Shown here: piece after piece, positions 7,200 through 12,510 of the stretch
How the letters are laid out: each line of letters opens with the position of its first letter
How positions within the stretch are numbered: position 1 is the first letter of the stretch
NCBI GenBank assembly: GCA_947598345.1
Contig: CANQFF010000025.1
Span: 1-12,510 of the forward strand
Length of the DNA: 12,510 nt
Direction: 5' to 3'
DNA from: an uncultured Bacilli bacterium
GTDB taxonomy: Bacteria > Bacillota_I > Bacilli_A > RF39 > UBA660
The notes under the pieces: generated by a model
The model's input: the letters and a program-made list of their open reading frames with translations, nothing else
Told to the model about the DNA's origin: nothing
Database searches by the model: none
Position numbers and translations under genes: made by a program

Positions 7200-7223
7200 A
7201 AGGATTTCCTTTTGTCTTTTTTT
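7198..7223 (+). terminator. Intrinsic terminator after YjcZ-like gene
   Basis: AAAAGG (7198-7203) pairs with CCTTTT (7208-7213) around ATTT, then GTC and a run of seven T (7217-7223). The stem is short with two G-C pairs, so termination may be partial. It starts inside the TAA stop and ends just before the next promoter. Confidence 0.6.
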
Positions 7224-7233
7224 GTGCTATAAT
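7223..7233 (+). promoter_or_regulatory. Extended -10 promoter of def
   Basis: TGTGC followed by a perfect TATAAT (7228-7233), an extended -10. No good -35 is seen, because the terminator T-run lies there. A start near 7240 would give a leader of about 12 nt holding the SD GGAAGTGAT before ATG 7253. Confidence 0.6.
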
Positions 7234-7252
7234 ACTCTCTGGAAGTGATTTT

Positions 7253-7801
7253 ATGTTTAAAAAATTAAATATTTTAGACGAAAAAGATCCTCATTTAAGA
7301 AGGATTAGTAAAGATGCATCGTTACCTTTATCTAAAGAATATAAAGATATTATAAAGCAAATAATTACTGAATTAACATATAGTCAAATAGAAGAATATG
7401 AAAAAAAATATGAATTAAGACCAGGAATGGGACTTGCATTTCCACAACTTGGTATTAATGAAAGAATTATAGTAATTGTTCACGAATATGAAGAGGGTAA
7501 ATTTAAAAATTATGTATTTATAAATCCAAAAATCACAAGTTATTCTGATGAAATGTTAGCAGCAGAGGCTGGTGAAGGATGTTTAAGTGTAAATCGTGAT
7601 GTTGAAGGTCATATAAAAAGGCATGCTAGAGTTACTGTTGAAGGCTATGACGAAGATGGAAATAAAATTAAGGTCAGAGCTAGAGAAGAACTTTCAATAG
7701 CATTCCAACATGAAATAGATCACTTAAATGGAATATTATTTTATGACAGAATTGATAAAAACAAGCCATTTTTTAGTGAAGATGAAATAAGATTAATATA
7801 A
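7253..7801 (+). CDS. def: Peptide deformylase, type 2
   Basis: Metalloenzyme that removes the N-formyl group from the initiator methionine of nascent proteins. The three family motifs are intact: motif 1 GMGLAFPQLG (58-67), motif 2 EGCLS (108-112) with metal-ligand C110, and motif 3 QHEIDH (152-157) with H153 and H157 as ligands and E154 as the general base. Phe in motif 1 replaces the more usual Ala. Length (182) and the insertion between the N terminus and motif 1 fit the Gram-positive type 2 group. ATG 7253 has SD GGAAGTGAT. A 25-codon frame with its own strong SD starts 11 nt after the stop and probably shares the transcript. Confidence 0.96.
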   Translation: MFKKLNILDEKDPHLRRISKDASLPLSKEYKDIIKQIITELTYSQIEEYEKKYELRPGMGLAFPQLGINERIIVIVHEYEEGKFKNYVFINPKITSYSDEMLAAEAGEGCLSVNRDVEGHIKRHARVTVEGYDEDGNKIKVRAREELSIAFQHEIDHLNGILFYDRIDKNKPFFSEDEIRLI

Positions 7802-7812
7802 TTGGAGGAATT

Positions 7813-7890
7813 ATGAAAGGTCTATTAAAATACATTATTTTGTTTCTTGTTGCATGTATTTTATCTATTATTATTTATTACTATGTTTAG
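7813..7890 (+). CDS. Putative 25-residue single-pass membrane peptide
   Basis: Reads M-K-G-L-L-K-Y, then a hydrophobic run of about 18 residues ending Y-Y-Y-V before TAG. TTGGAGGAATT gives one of the strongest SDs in the window, correctly spaced. Two lysines at the N terminus and one continuous helix fit a small membrane protein with its N terminus in the cytoplasm. It begins 11 nt after def. Its last 20 nt overlap the 3' end of the converging Rieske oxidoreductase gene. No family is recognised. Translation is inferred from the SD and composition alone. Confidence 0.6.
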   Translation: MKGLLKYIILFLVACILSIIIYYYV

Positions 7891-9331
7891 AAAACGATAT
7901 ATCGTAATTACTAGGTCCTTTAATACATTTACCATCAATATTGAACCTAGATGAATGACACGGGCAATCCCATGTTTTTTCTTTTTCATTAAAAATTAAA
8001 CTACAGCCCAAATGTGGACATTTATTATATACTGTGTGTTCACTTCCTTTTTTATCTTTATATACAGCTAACGATTTACCATTCTTATAATAAAAATATA
8101 TATCGTCTGAATACCACTTTTTATTTTTATTAATTTTAGGTCCTATAAAAGATTTTATTTGACTAAAAAATATATATGGTATTTTTTTTAAATTTGATAA
8201 TTTAAATCTATTTGGATCGAATATATCTGAATATTTATTTTTTTTATTTAATATCATATCAGATATAATTTTAGCAGAAAGTATTCCATTAGTCATACCC
8301 CAAGTATTAAAACCACACGCAATATAAATATTACCTTTTAATTTACCTATATATGGCATATTATCTATAGTCATTATATCAACATTACTATACCTCATAA
8401 CTATATCCTTTTCATTTAAATTAAATATTTTTTTAACACATTCAAAATTATACTTATCGTCTTGTTTAAAAGCTGTATTATGACTCATTGCAAGAGATAT
8501 TTGATATATAAAATTATCATCTTTATAAAATCTACAAGAATATGTAGGACAATTTGAACTTATACAAGTATAATTTAAATCTTTATCTACTTTACTAACA
8601 ATAATATATGATTTTTCTATATAAGATTTAAATGGTAAAAATAAAGGCTTTATAAAATATGGATAGTGACAAGCTAGTATTACTTTTTTTGCTTTAATTA
8701 CATTTTTAGCTGTATAGCACTTATAATATGTCAAAAGTTTTTCTATCTTTAATATTTTGGTATTTTCATATATATGCATGTTATCAATTACAGAATTGTA
8801 TATTCCTTGAAGATATTTTATTGGATTAAAAATATAAGTATCATTAACACAGTATGATTTAAATGATTCTATATTGCTTGGAAGTTCCTTTTCAAAAACT
8901 TTTATACCCTGCTCTTTCAAAAAATCAATTTCTTTTTTTAAATTTAACACTTCACTTTTTTTATTTGCAAATACATACGATGGCACTTTAATAAAATCAC
9001 ATTCTATTTTTTCATCTTTAATTATTTTTTTTATATTTTTTATTGCGTATAATTGTGACTTGAGATATTTAATAGCCGTATTTTTATTGTTTGAACTTAT
9101 TATTTTATTATAAATTGTTTCTTGAAAATAATTTATTTTAGCTGTTGAATTTAAAGTAATACCATGTCCTATTTTTCCACTATCGACAACACATATATTT
9201 TTTAAATTTTTAAGATAATATGCCGTTGTCATTCCAGTAATTCCAGCCCCTACTATTAAAACATCAACTTCAATATTTTTTTTTAAAATTTCTTTTTTTG
9301 TCTTTACTTCTTTTTTATTCCATATACTCAT
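7871..9331 (-). CDS. FAD-dependent oxidoreductase with C-terminal Rieske domain (YhfW-like)
   Basis: Two-domain redox protein of 486 residues. The N-terminal part is a DAO/glycine-oxidase-type flavoprotein with the dinucleotide-binding motif GAGITG (28-33) and the FAD-contact segment DNMPYIG...CGFNTWGMTNG (323-349). The C-terminal part is a Rieske [2Fe-2S] domain: CPHLGC with ligands C438 and H440, and CPCHSS with ligands C456 and H459. C443 and C458 occupy the usual disulfide positions. The order matches B. subtilis YhfW (about 509 residues), whose substrate is not established to my knowledge. ATG 9331 is chosen over an upstream TTG because GGTGA lies 5 nt before it. Cytoplasmic, no signal peptide. 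The partner electron carrier is unknown. Confidence 0.9.
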   Translation of the reverse strand: MSIWNKKEVKTKKEILKKNIEVDVLIVGAGITGMTTAYYLKNLKNICVVDSGKIGHGITLNSTAKINYFQETIYNKIISSNNKNTAIKYLKSQLYAIKNIKKIIKDEKIECDFIKVPSYVFANKKSEVLNLKKEIDFLKEQGIKVFEKELPSNIESFKSYCVNDTYIFNPIKYLQGIYNSVIDNMHIYENTKILKIEKLLTYYKCYTAKNVIKAKKVILACHYPYFIKPLFLPFKSYIEKSYIIVSKVDKDLNYTCISSNCPTYSCRFYKDDNFIYQISLAMSHNTAFKQDDKYNFECVKKIFNLNEKDIVMRYSNVDIMTIDNMPYIGKLKGNIYIACGFNTWGMTNGILSAKIISDMILNKKNKYSDIFDPNRFKLSNLKKIPYIFFSQIKSFIGPKINKNKKWYSDDIYFYYKNGKSLAVYKDKKGSEHTVYNKCPHLGCSLIFNEKEKTWDCPCHSSRFNIDGKCIKGPSNYDISFSKHSNK

Positions 9332-9383
9332 ATAATTCACCAATCATAGTTTGTACATATATATAAATTATATTAATATTTTT

Positions 9384-9396
9384 TACTTTAAAAGTA
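9384..9396. promoter_or_regulatory. Small palindrome between divergent genes
   Basis: TACTTT-A-AAAGTA is a perfect inverted repeat with a 1-nt centre, in the 114-bp gap between the Rieske oxidoreductase and PHP genes. It overlaps the -35 area of the PHP gene promoter, so it could be an operator. Short A/T-rich palindromes also arise by chance. Confidence 0.25.
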
Positions 9397-9423
9397 GAAA
9401 AATTTATTAAAAAGAAGTATAAT
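9395..9423 (+). promoter_or_regulatory. Probable promoter of the PHP gene
   Basis: TATAAT (9418-9423) with a weak -35 TAGAAA (9395-9400) at 17 nt. Predicted start near 9430, giving a leader of about 16 nt with the SD AGGAGGG ending 5 nt before ATG 9446. Confidence 0.5.
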
Positions 9424-9445
9424 AAATAGCGTTAGGAGGGAAAAT

Positions 9446-10360
9446 ATGAAAACAATGTATAATATGAAAAATTTATATAAAAAAACTATTGATGAATTTA
9501 AAAAAGATTCACTAATAGATTTACACACTCATTCAACTTTTTCTGATGGTGAACTAACTCCAAATGAACTACTACAACATGCATATAATAATAATGTAGG
9601 TACTATCGCACTAACAGATCACGATACAATATTAGGTGTAAAGGAATTAAAGTCATCTAATAAATATATTAAAAAATTTGTAGATGTCATTCCAGGTATC
9701 GAGTTATCTGCAAAAGTTGAAACTGGACAAATGCATATATTAGGATATGGAATAGATATTAATAATTCTAAACTTAATGAAAGATTATCAAAAGTTAGAA
9801 ATCACAATGTATACCATATAATTTCATTACTACATCAAATAAAAAATGATTATAATATATTATTTGAAACAGAAGATTTAATAGAATTAATAAGCGCTAA
9901 TAAAAATATAAATAGAATTGATTTAGCAAGATTATTTGTAAAATATAATTATACAAATACAATACAAGAAGCACTAAAAAAATATTTAAACGATGCTAAT
10001 GAAAAAGTAAAAACAAATGGTAAAGGTATAGCATATCAGGAATGTATTGAATTAATAAAAGGTGCTGGTGGAATTCCTGTTCTTGCTCACCCAAATTCAT
10101 TGGAACTAAATAATATAAAATTATTAGAATTAATTAAAGAAATGGTATTAAACGGACTACAAGGTATTGAATGTTACCACAGTAGTTTTAGTGAAGAAGA
10201 ATCAAAATTTTATCTAGATATTGCTAATAAATTTGATTTACTAATAAGTGGTGGTAGTGATTTTCACGGTGAAAGTACTAAACGAGGTGTGAAAATAGGA
10301 ACGGGAAAAAATAATTTACATATTAAAAAACTTACAATTTTAGATAAATTAAAAAAATAA
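9446..10360 (+). CDS. PHP-domain phosphoesterase (YciV/TrpH-like)
   Basis: Metal-dependent phosphoesterase with a complete PHP ligand set: DLHTHS (H27, H29), D34, TDHD with H59, E86 in PGIELS, H97 in MHILGY, LAHP with H215, H245, and SDFHG with D272 and H274. The inserted helical region between about 105 and 200 is usual for the YciV/TrpH group, whose studied members hydrolyse 3',5'-nucleoside bisphosphates or act as 5'-3' exonucleases on short RNA. That exact activity is inferred from family resemblance. Length (304) is close to the family's usual about 285-300. SD AGGAGGG precedes ATG 9446. Downstream, the sortase gene has its own promoter 61 nt away. Confidence 0.9.
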   Translation: MKTMYNMKNLYKKTIDEFKKDSLIDLHTHSTFSDGELTPNELLQHAYNNNVGTIALTDHDTILGVKELKSSNKYIKKFVDVIPGIELSAKVETGQMHILGYGIDINNSKLNERLSKVRNHNVYHIISLLHQIKNDYNILFETEDLIELISANKNINRIDLARLFVKYNYTNTIQEALKKYLNDANEKVKTNGKGIAYQECIELIKGAGGIPVLAHPNSLELNNIKLLELIKEMVLNGLQGIECYHSSFSEEESKFYLDIANKFDLLISGGSDFHGESTKRGVKIGTGKNNLHIKKLTILDKLKK

Positions 10361-10376
10361 ATCATAAAATACATTC

Positions 10377-10405
10377 TATACATGCTTATTTAAATTTGTT
10401 ATAAT
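10377..10405 (+). promoter_or_regulatory. Promoter of the sortase gene
   Basis: TATACA (10377-10382), a 17-nt spacer and TATAAT (10400-10405) preceded by TTTGT, an extended -10. The predicted start near 10412 would lie after the first in-frame ATG (10410) and would leave a 10-nt leader, GGTGGATAAA, before ATG 10422. This supports the later start codon. Confidence 0.6.
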
Positions 10406-10421
10406 AATTATGGTGGATAAA

Positions 10422-11315
10422 ATGGAGAATAACGAGACTTTCGAAACTAGAACGGAAAAGTACGAAAAATACTATAATTATAATAAAAAAAGAAAAAAGA
10501 AAAGAAGAATAAAATATAAGAATGTTTTTATTCTAATATTATTTTTAATCTTTTTAACCATTTTTATTATATCATTAATTAAAATAATAACTTGGAAAAA
10601 AGATACCGATAATACAGAAGAACAAATTAAAGAAATTAATAAAAGTGTTACTGTTGTTGAAAAAGAAGATAATCAAAATGTTGAAATAATAGAAAATGAT
10701 GTTCCAGAATCAAATATGTATTGGGATTATATTAAAATGAATTTAATAGATGTTAATTTTGACGAATTAAAAAAAATAAATAATGAAGCAGTTGGATGGA
10801 TACAAGTAAATGGTACTAATATAAATTATCCAATTGTTAAACATAGCAATAATAAATATTATTTAACACATTCATTTGATAAAAGTTATAATAATGCTGG
10901 TTGGGTATTTATGGATTACAGAAATAATATAAATGAATTTGATAAAAACACTATTATATATGCTCATGGCATGATTAATAATATTATGTTTGGATCTTTA
11001 AGAAAAATACTTACTAACGGATGGTTAAATGATAAAAACAACTACATAGTTAAACTTTCAACTGAAAAAGAAAATACCTTATGGCAAGTATTTAGCGTAT
11101 ATAAAATACCTACTACAAATGATTATTTAAAAATTAATTTTGAATATGAAGACAATTTTATTAAATTGGCAAATACATTAATTCAAAGAAGTGATTATAA
11201 TTTTGATACCACTATAAATGCTAATGATAAAATACTTACACTTTCAACTTGTTATGACAATAATGATAAAGTAGTATTGCATGCAAAACTTATTAAAATA
11301 GAAAGAAAACAATAA
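10422..11315 (+). CDS. srtB: Class B-like sortase
   Basis: Membrane-anchored cysteine transpeptidase that cleaves a C-terminal sorting signal and joins the protein to the cell wall. Starting at 10422 (297 residues), it has a Lys/Arg-rich cytoplasmic N terminus, one membrane helix at about 35-57, a linker, and a sortase domain from about 100. Class B traits are the long N-terminal part, INYPIVKHSNNKYYLTHSF, and YAHG with catalytic H182. Catalytic C277 lies in TLSTC. The third active-site residue, normally Arg shortly after the Cys, appears to be K283 (codon AAA). ATG 10422 fits SD GGTGG better than the upstream ATG at 10410. No LPXTG/NPQTN-like substrate gene is in the window. Confidence 0.88.
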   Translation: MENNETFETRTEKYEKYYNYNKKRKKKRRIKYKNVFILILFLIFLTIFIISLIKIITWKKDTDNTEEQIKEINKSVTVVEKEDNQNVEIIENDVPESNMYWDYIKMNLIDVNFDELKKINNEAVGWIQVNGTNINYPIVKHSNNKYYLTHSFDKSYNNAGWVFMDYRNNINEFDKNTIIYAHGMINNIMFGSLRKILTNGWLNDKNNYIVKLSTEKENTLWQVFSVYKIPTTNDYLKINFEYEDNFIKLANTLIQRSDYNFDTTINANDKILTLSTCYDNNDKVVLHAKLIKIERKQ

Positions 11316-11329
11316 TATTTAAAACTTTA

Positions 11330-11360
11330 AAAAGATTTGAGTTACTCGCTCAAATCTTTT
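11330..11360. terminator. Bidirectional terminator, perfect 12-bp stem
   Basis: AAAAGATTTGAG (11330-11341) and CTCAAATCTTTT (11349-11360) pair perfectly around a 7-nt loop. On the minus strand the stem runs into TTTTTAAAGTTTT; on the plus strand into TTTTAATTCTT. It separates the converging sortase gene and CotF-like gene, and the CotF-like stop codon lies in the loop. Confidence 0.8.
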
Positions 11361-11659
11361 AATTCTTGCTTTAACATTTGATACTTAGTATCTATTTTAT
11401 TGCTTGGTGCTGCTTCTAATGAATACCATCCTTTTCTAAACATTGACTCAAATACTTCTCTTTGAAAATCAGAATATTGATCAAATATTTCTTTATATTG
11501 ATTATACAAATTTTCATTACTAGCTTCTGTCATAACTAAAGCATAATTTTTTACCATTTCTTTTAGTGAAGACAATAAAGAGTTCATATAATCTTTATCA
11601 TTTAAACTTCTACCTTTTGGTACTTCTGTTTTAGGATTACATATAGTTTGATTATTCAT
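11342..11659 (-). CDS. CotF-like spore-coat family protein
   Basis: 105-residue all-helical protein. The segment LNDKDYMNSLLSSLKEMVKN and the later FQREVFESMFRKGWYSLEAAP resemble the Coat_F/CotF family, ferritin-like helical proteins first found in the Bacillus spore coat and now common in non-coat roles too. An in-frame ATG at 11671 is rejected because its own sequence, ATGGAGGTG, is the SD for ATG 11659. The start overlaps the end of the preceding 75-residue gene by 8 nt, indicating translational coupling. Last gene of a three-gene run ended by the hairpin at 11330-11360. Family call moderately sure, role unknown. Confidence 0.75.
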   Translation of the reverse strand: MNNQTICNPKTEVPKGRSLNDKDYMNSLLSSLKEMVKNYALVMTEASNENLYNQYKEIFDQYSDFQREVFESMFRKGWYSLEAAPSNKIDTKYQMLKQELKDLSE

Positions 11660-11879
11660 ATTCACCTCCATTACTTAAAATATTTAATATTTTATTCATA
11701 TTTTCTTCAAATATATTAGAAGCTTTTATTAATATTTTCTTTAATTCATCATCACTTACTGAATCAATTGCATTATATGTTGATTTATATGCTCCATAAG
11801 TCCAATTAAACATATCAGATAAATAATCTAAATCTTTACCACTAATAATATCAGGTACTACATCATATATTTCATTCAT
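11652..11879 (-). CDS. Small helical protein, CotF-associated
   Basis: 75 residues, acidic, predicted as two or three amphipathic helices; KDLDYLSDMFNWTYGAYKS is its distinctive segment. Similar short proteins with a K-D-L-x-Y-x-x-D-M-F-N-W core accompany CotF-like genes in low-GC gut bacteria, which I recall as a family pattern but could not check. SD AAAGGAG lies 6 nt before ATG. It is translationally coupled to the CotF-like gene (8-nt overlap) and follows the 145-residue gene after a 29-nt gap. No signal peptide or membrane helix. A half-ferritin-like bundle completed by its partner is possible, but this is inference. Confidence 0.75.
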   Translation of the reverse strand: MNEIYDVVPDIISGKDLDYLSDMFNWTYGAYKSTYNAIDSVSDDELKKILIKASNIFEENMNKILNILSNGGEYE

Positions 11880-11908
11880 AAAAATCTCCTTTCAATTTAT
11901 ATTTATTC

Positions 11909-12346
11909 TCATAAAAATTTTTTTAATTTTTCAACTGCATTTTCTTGCATGTCTACATATTCTTGTATCAGTGAATGTGTACTTTCATCTACATCTTTAT
12001 GATTCAATAACTTTCTACCTTCTATTATTCCCATATTAGTTCCTTCAAGTAATAATTCGGCTATTTTTGATGTACTTTTATCTTTAATAGTTTTCATTTC
12101 AATACCATACCATGTCATAACTTTATTCATAGCATTTGTTTTATGTGGTTCATCATTGCTGTATTCTGGATATAATTCACTTATCTTATTAGATATTTCT
12201 TTATATTTATTATATTGATTTTCTAATTCTTTTTTTAAATCATCATCAGAAACTTTATCCAATATAAAATGAATTGCATCTCTTCCCATACAAGCACCTT
12301 TATTAAGTTCATCTAATACATTTACTTCATTTTCTTTGTCATCCAT
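11909..12346 (-). CDS. Helical, possibly ferritin-like protein
   Basis: 145-residue soluble helical protein; no function is assigned. A four-helix pattern is apparent. One segment (about 80-110) carries alternating Met and charged residues followed by SKIAELLLEGTNMGIIEG, a motif I associate with uncharacterised ferritin-like proteins of Clostridia. The classical ferritin EXXH ligands are not evident, so metal binding is unproven. ATG 12346 is chosen because GGAGGG lies 5 nt before it; the open frame continues upstream to 12418 but that part has no SD and an unlike composition. First gene of the three-gene minus-strand run. Confidence 0.75.
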   Translation of the reverse strand: MDDKENEVNVLDELNKGACMGRDAIHFILDKVSDDDLKKELENQYNKYKEISNKISELYPEYSNDEPHKTNAMNKVMTWYGIEMKTIKDKSTSKIAELLLEGTNMGIIEGRKLLNHKDVDESTHSLIQEYVDMQENAVEKLKKFL

Positions 12347-12390
12347 ATTATCCCTCCAATAGTATAATGATTTAATATTAAATATTTTAT

Positions 12391-12466
12391 ACAAAAAACT
12401 AAACTTTTTTGTTGTCAAAACTTTTCAAGCATAAAAACTTGCTAACAAAAATCAATAGTTTTTTGT
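12391..12466. repeat. Nested long inverted repeat upstream of helical-protein operon
   Basis: ACAAAAAACTA (12391-12401) is the exact reverse complement of TAGTTTTTTGT (12456-12466). After a symmetric 4-nt gap on each side, TTTTTGTT (12406-12413) pairs with AACAAAAA (12444-12451), and CAAG (12426-12429) with CTTG (12438-12441) at the top. Together they could form one long AT-rich hairpin or cruciform. Confidence 0.5.
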
Positions 12467-12510
12467 AATTTTTTTAAAATTTGTTTTATTTCAATTTTAA
12501 AGCATGCTAA

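Noticed and set aside
7894..7905. Palindrome ACGATATATCGT
   Set aside because: Lies within the 3' coding end of the Rieske gene with no T-tract; looks like chance.
8035..8045. Extra match to the TGTGTTCAC operator-like site
   Set aside because: It is inside the Rieske domain coding region, single and not palindromic (TGTGTTCACT).
8874..9113. Plus-strand open frame antisense to the Rieske oxidoreductase
   Set aside because: No SD, and it sits opposite a gene with intact family motifs.

Overview
This is an AT-rich, low-GC Gram-positive chromosome segment, most likely from a gut-type Bacillota lineage near the RF39/Erysipelotrichia-like Bacilli or small-genome Clostridia. The support is a lipobox substrate-binding protein, a class B-like sortase, a type 2 peptide deformylase, a YjcZ-like tiny membrane protein, CotF-like proteins, and Shine-Dalgarno (SD) sites of the AGGTGAT type. 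TGG is used for Trp and TGA serves as a stop (pilin gene), so the standard bacterial code applies. No tRNA, rRNA, CRISPR array, IS element or phage gene was seen.

Left part (about 1-4490, minus strand): a compact four-gene operon of lipoprotein, ATPase, double-length permease and a winged-helix/LicC-like cytidylyltransferase. Adjacent genes overlap by 8, 1 and about 20 nt. A strong promoter lies about 90 nt upstream of the first gene, and an intrinsic terminator sits on the last stop codon. The transporter belongs to the iron / 2-aminoethylphosphonate (AEP) type. Beside a CTP-dependent nucleotidyltransferase, the simplest reading is import of a phosphonate or phosphocholine-like headgroup and its activation for surface decoration. 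Two palindromic operator-like sites, 31 bp apart, lie in the leader.

Middle (4650-7900): an unrecognised coiled-coil/three-TM protein converges on a dicistron made of a SEDS (FtsW/RodA) glycosyltransferase and an orphan prepilin-like protein, with a shared bidirectional terminator. Divergent from the SEDS gene are the YjcZ-like protein, then peptide deformylase, then a 25-residue membrane peptide with a strong SD.

Right part (7871-12510): a YhfW-like FAD oxidoreductase with a C-terminal Rieske domain (minus), a PHP-domain phosphoesterase (plus), a class B-like sortase (plus), and a minus-strand run of three small helical proteins, the last of them CotF-like. A perfect 12-bp hairpin separates the sortase from this run.

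Several genes share one promoter layout: a TGTGN-TATAAT-like box, about 6 nt, then directly the SD. This predicts mRNA leaders of only 9-12 nt. The transporter operon, with its long leader, is the exception.
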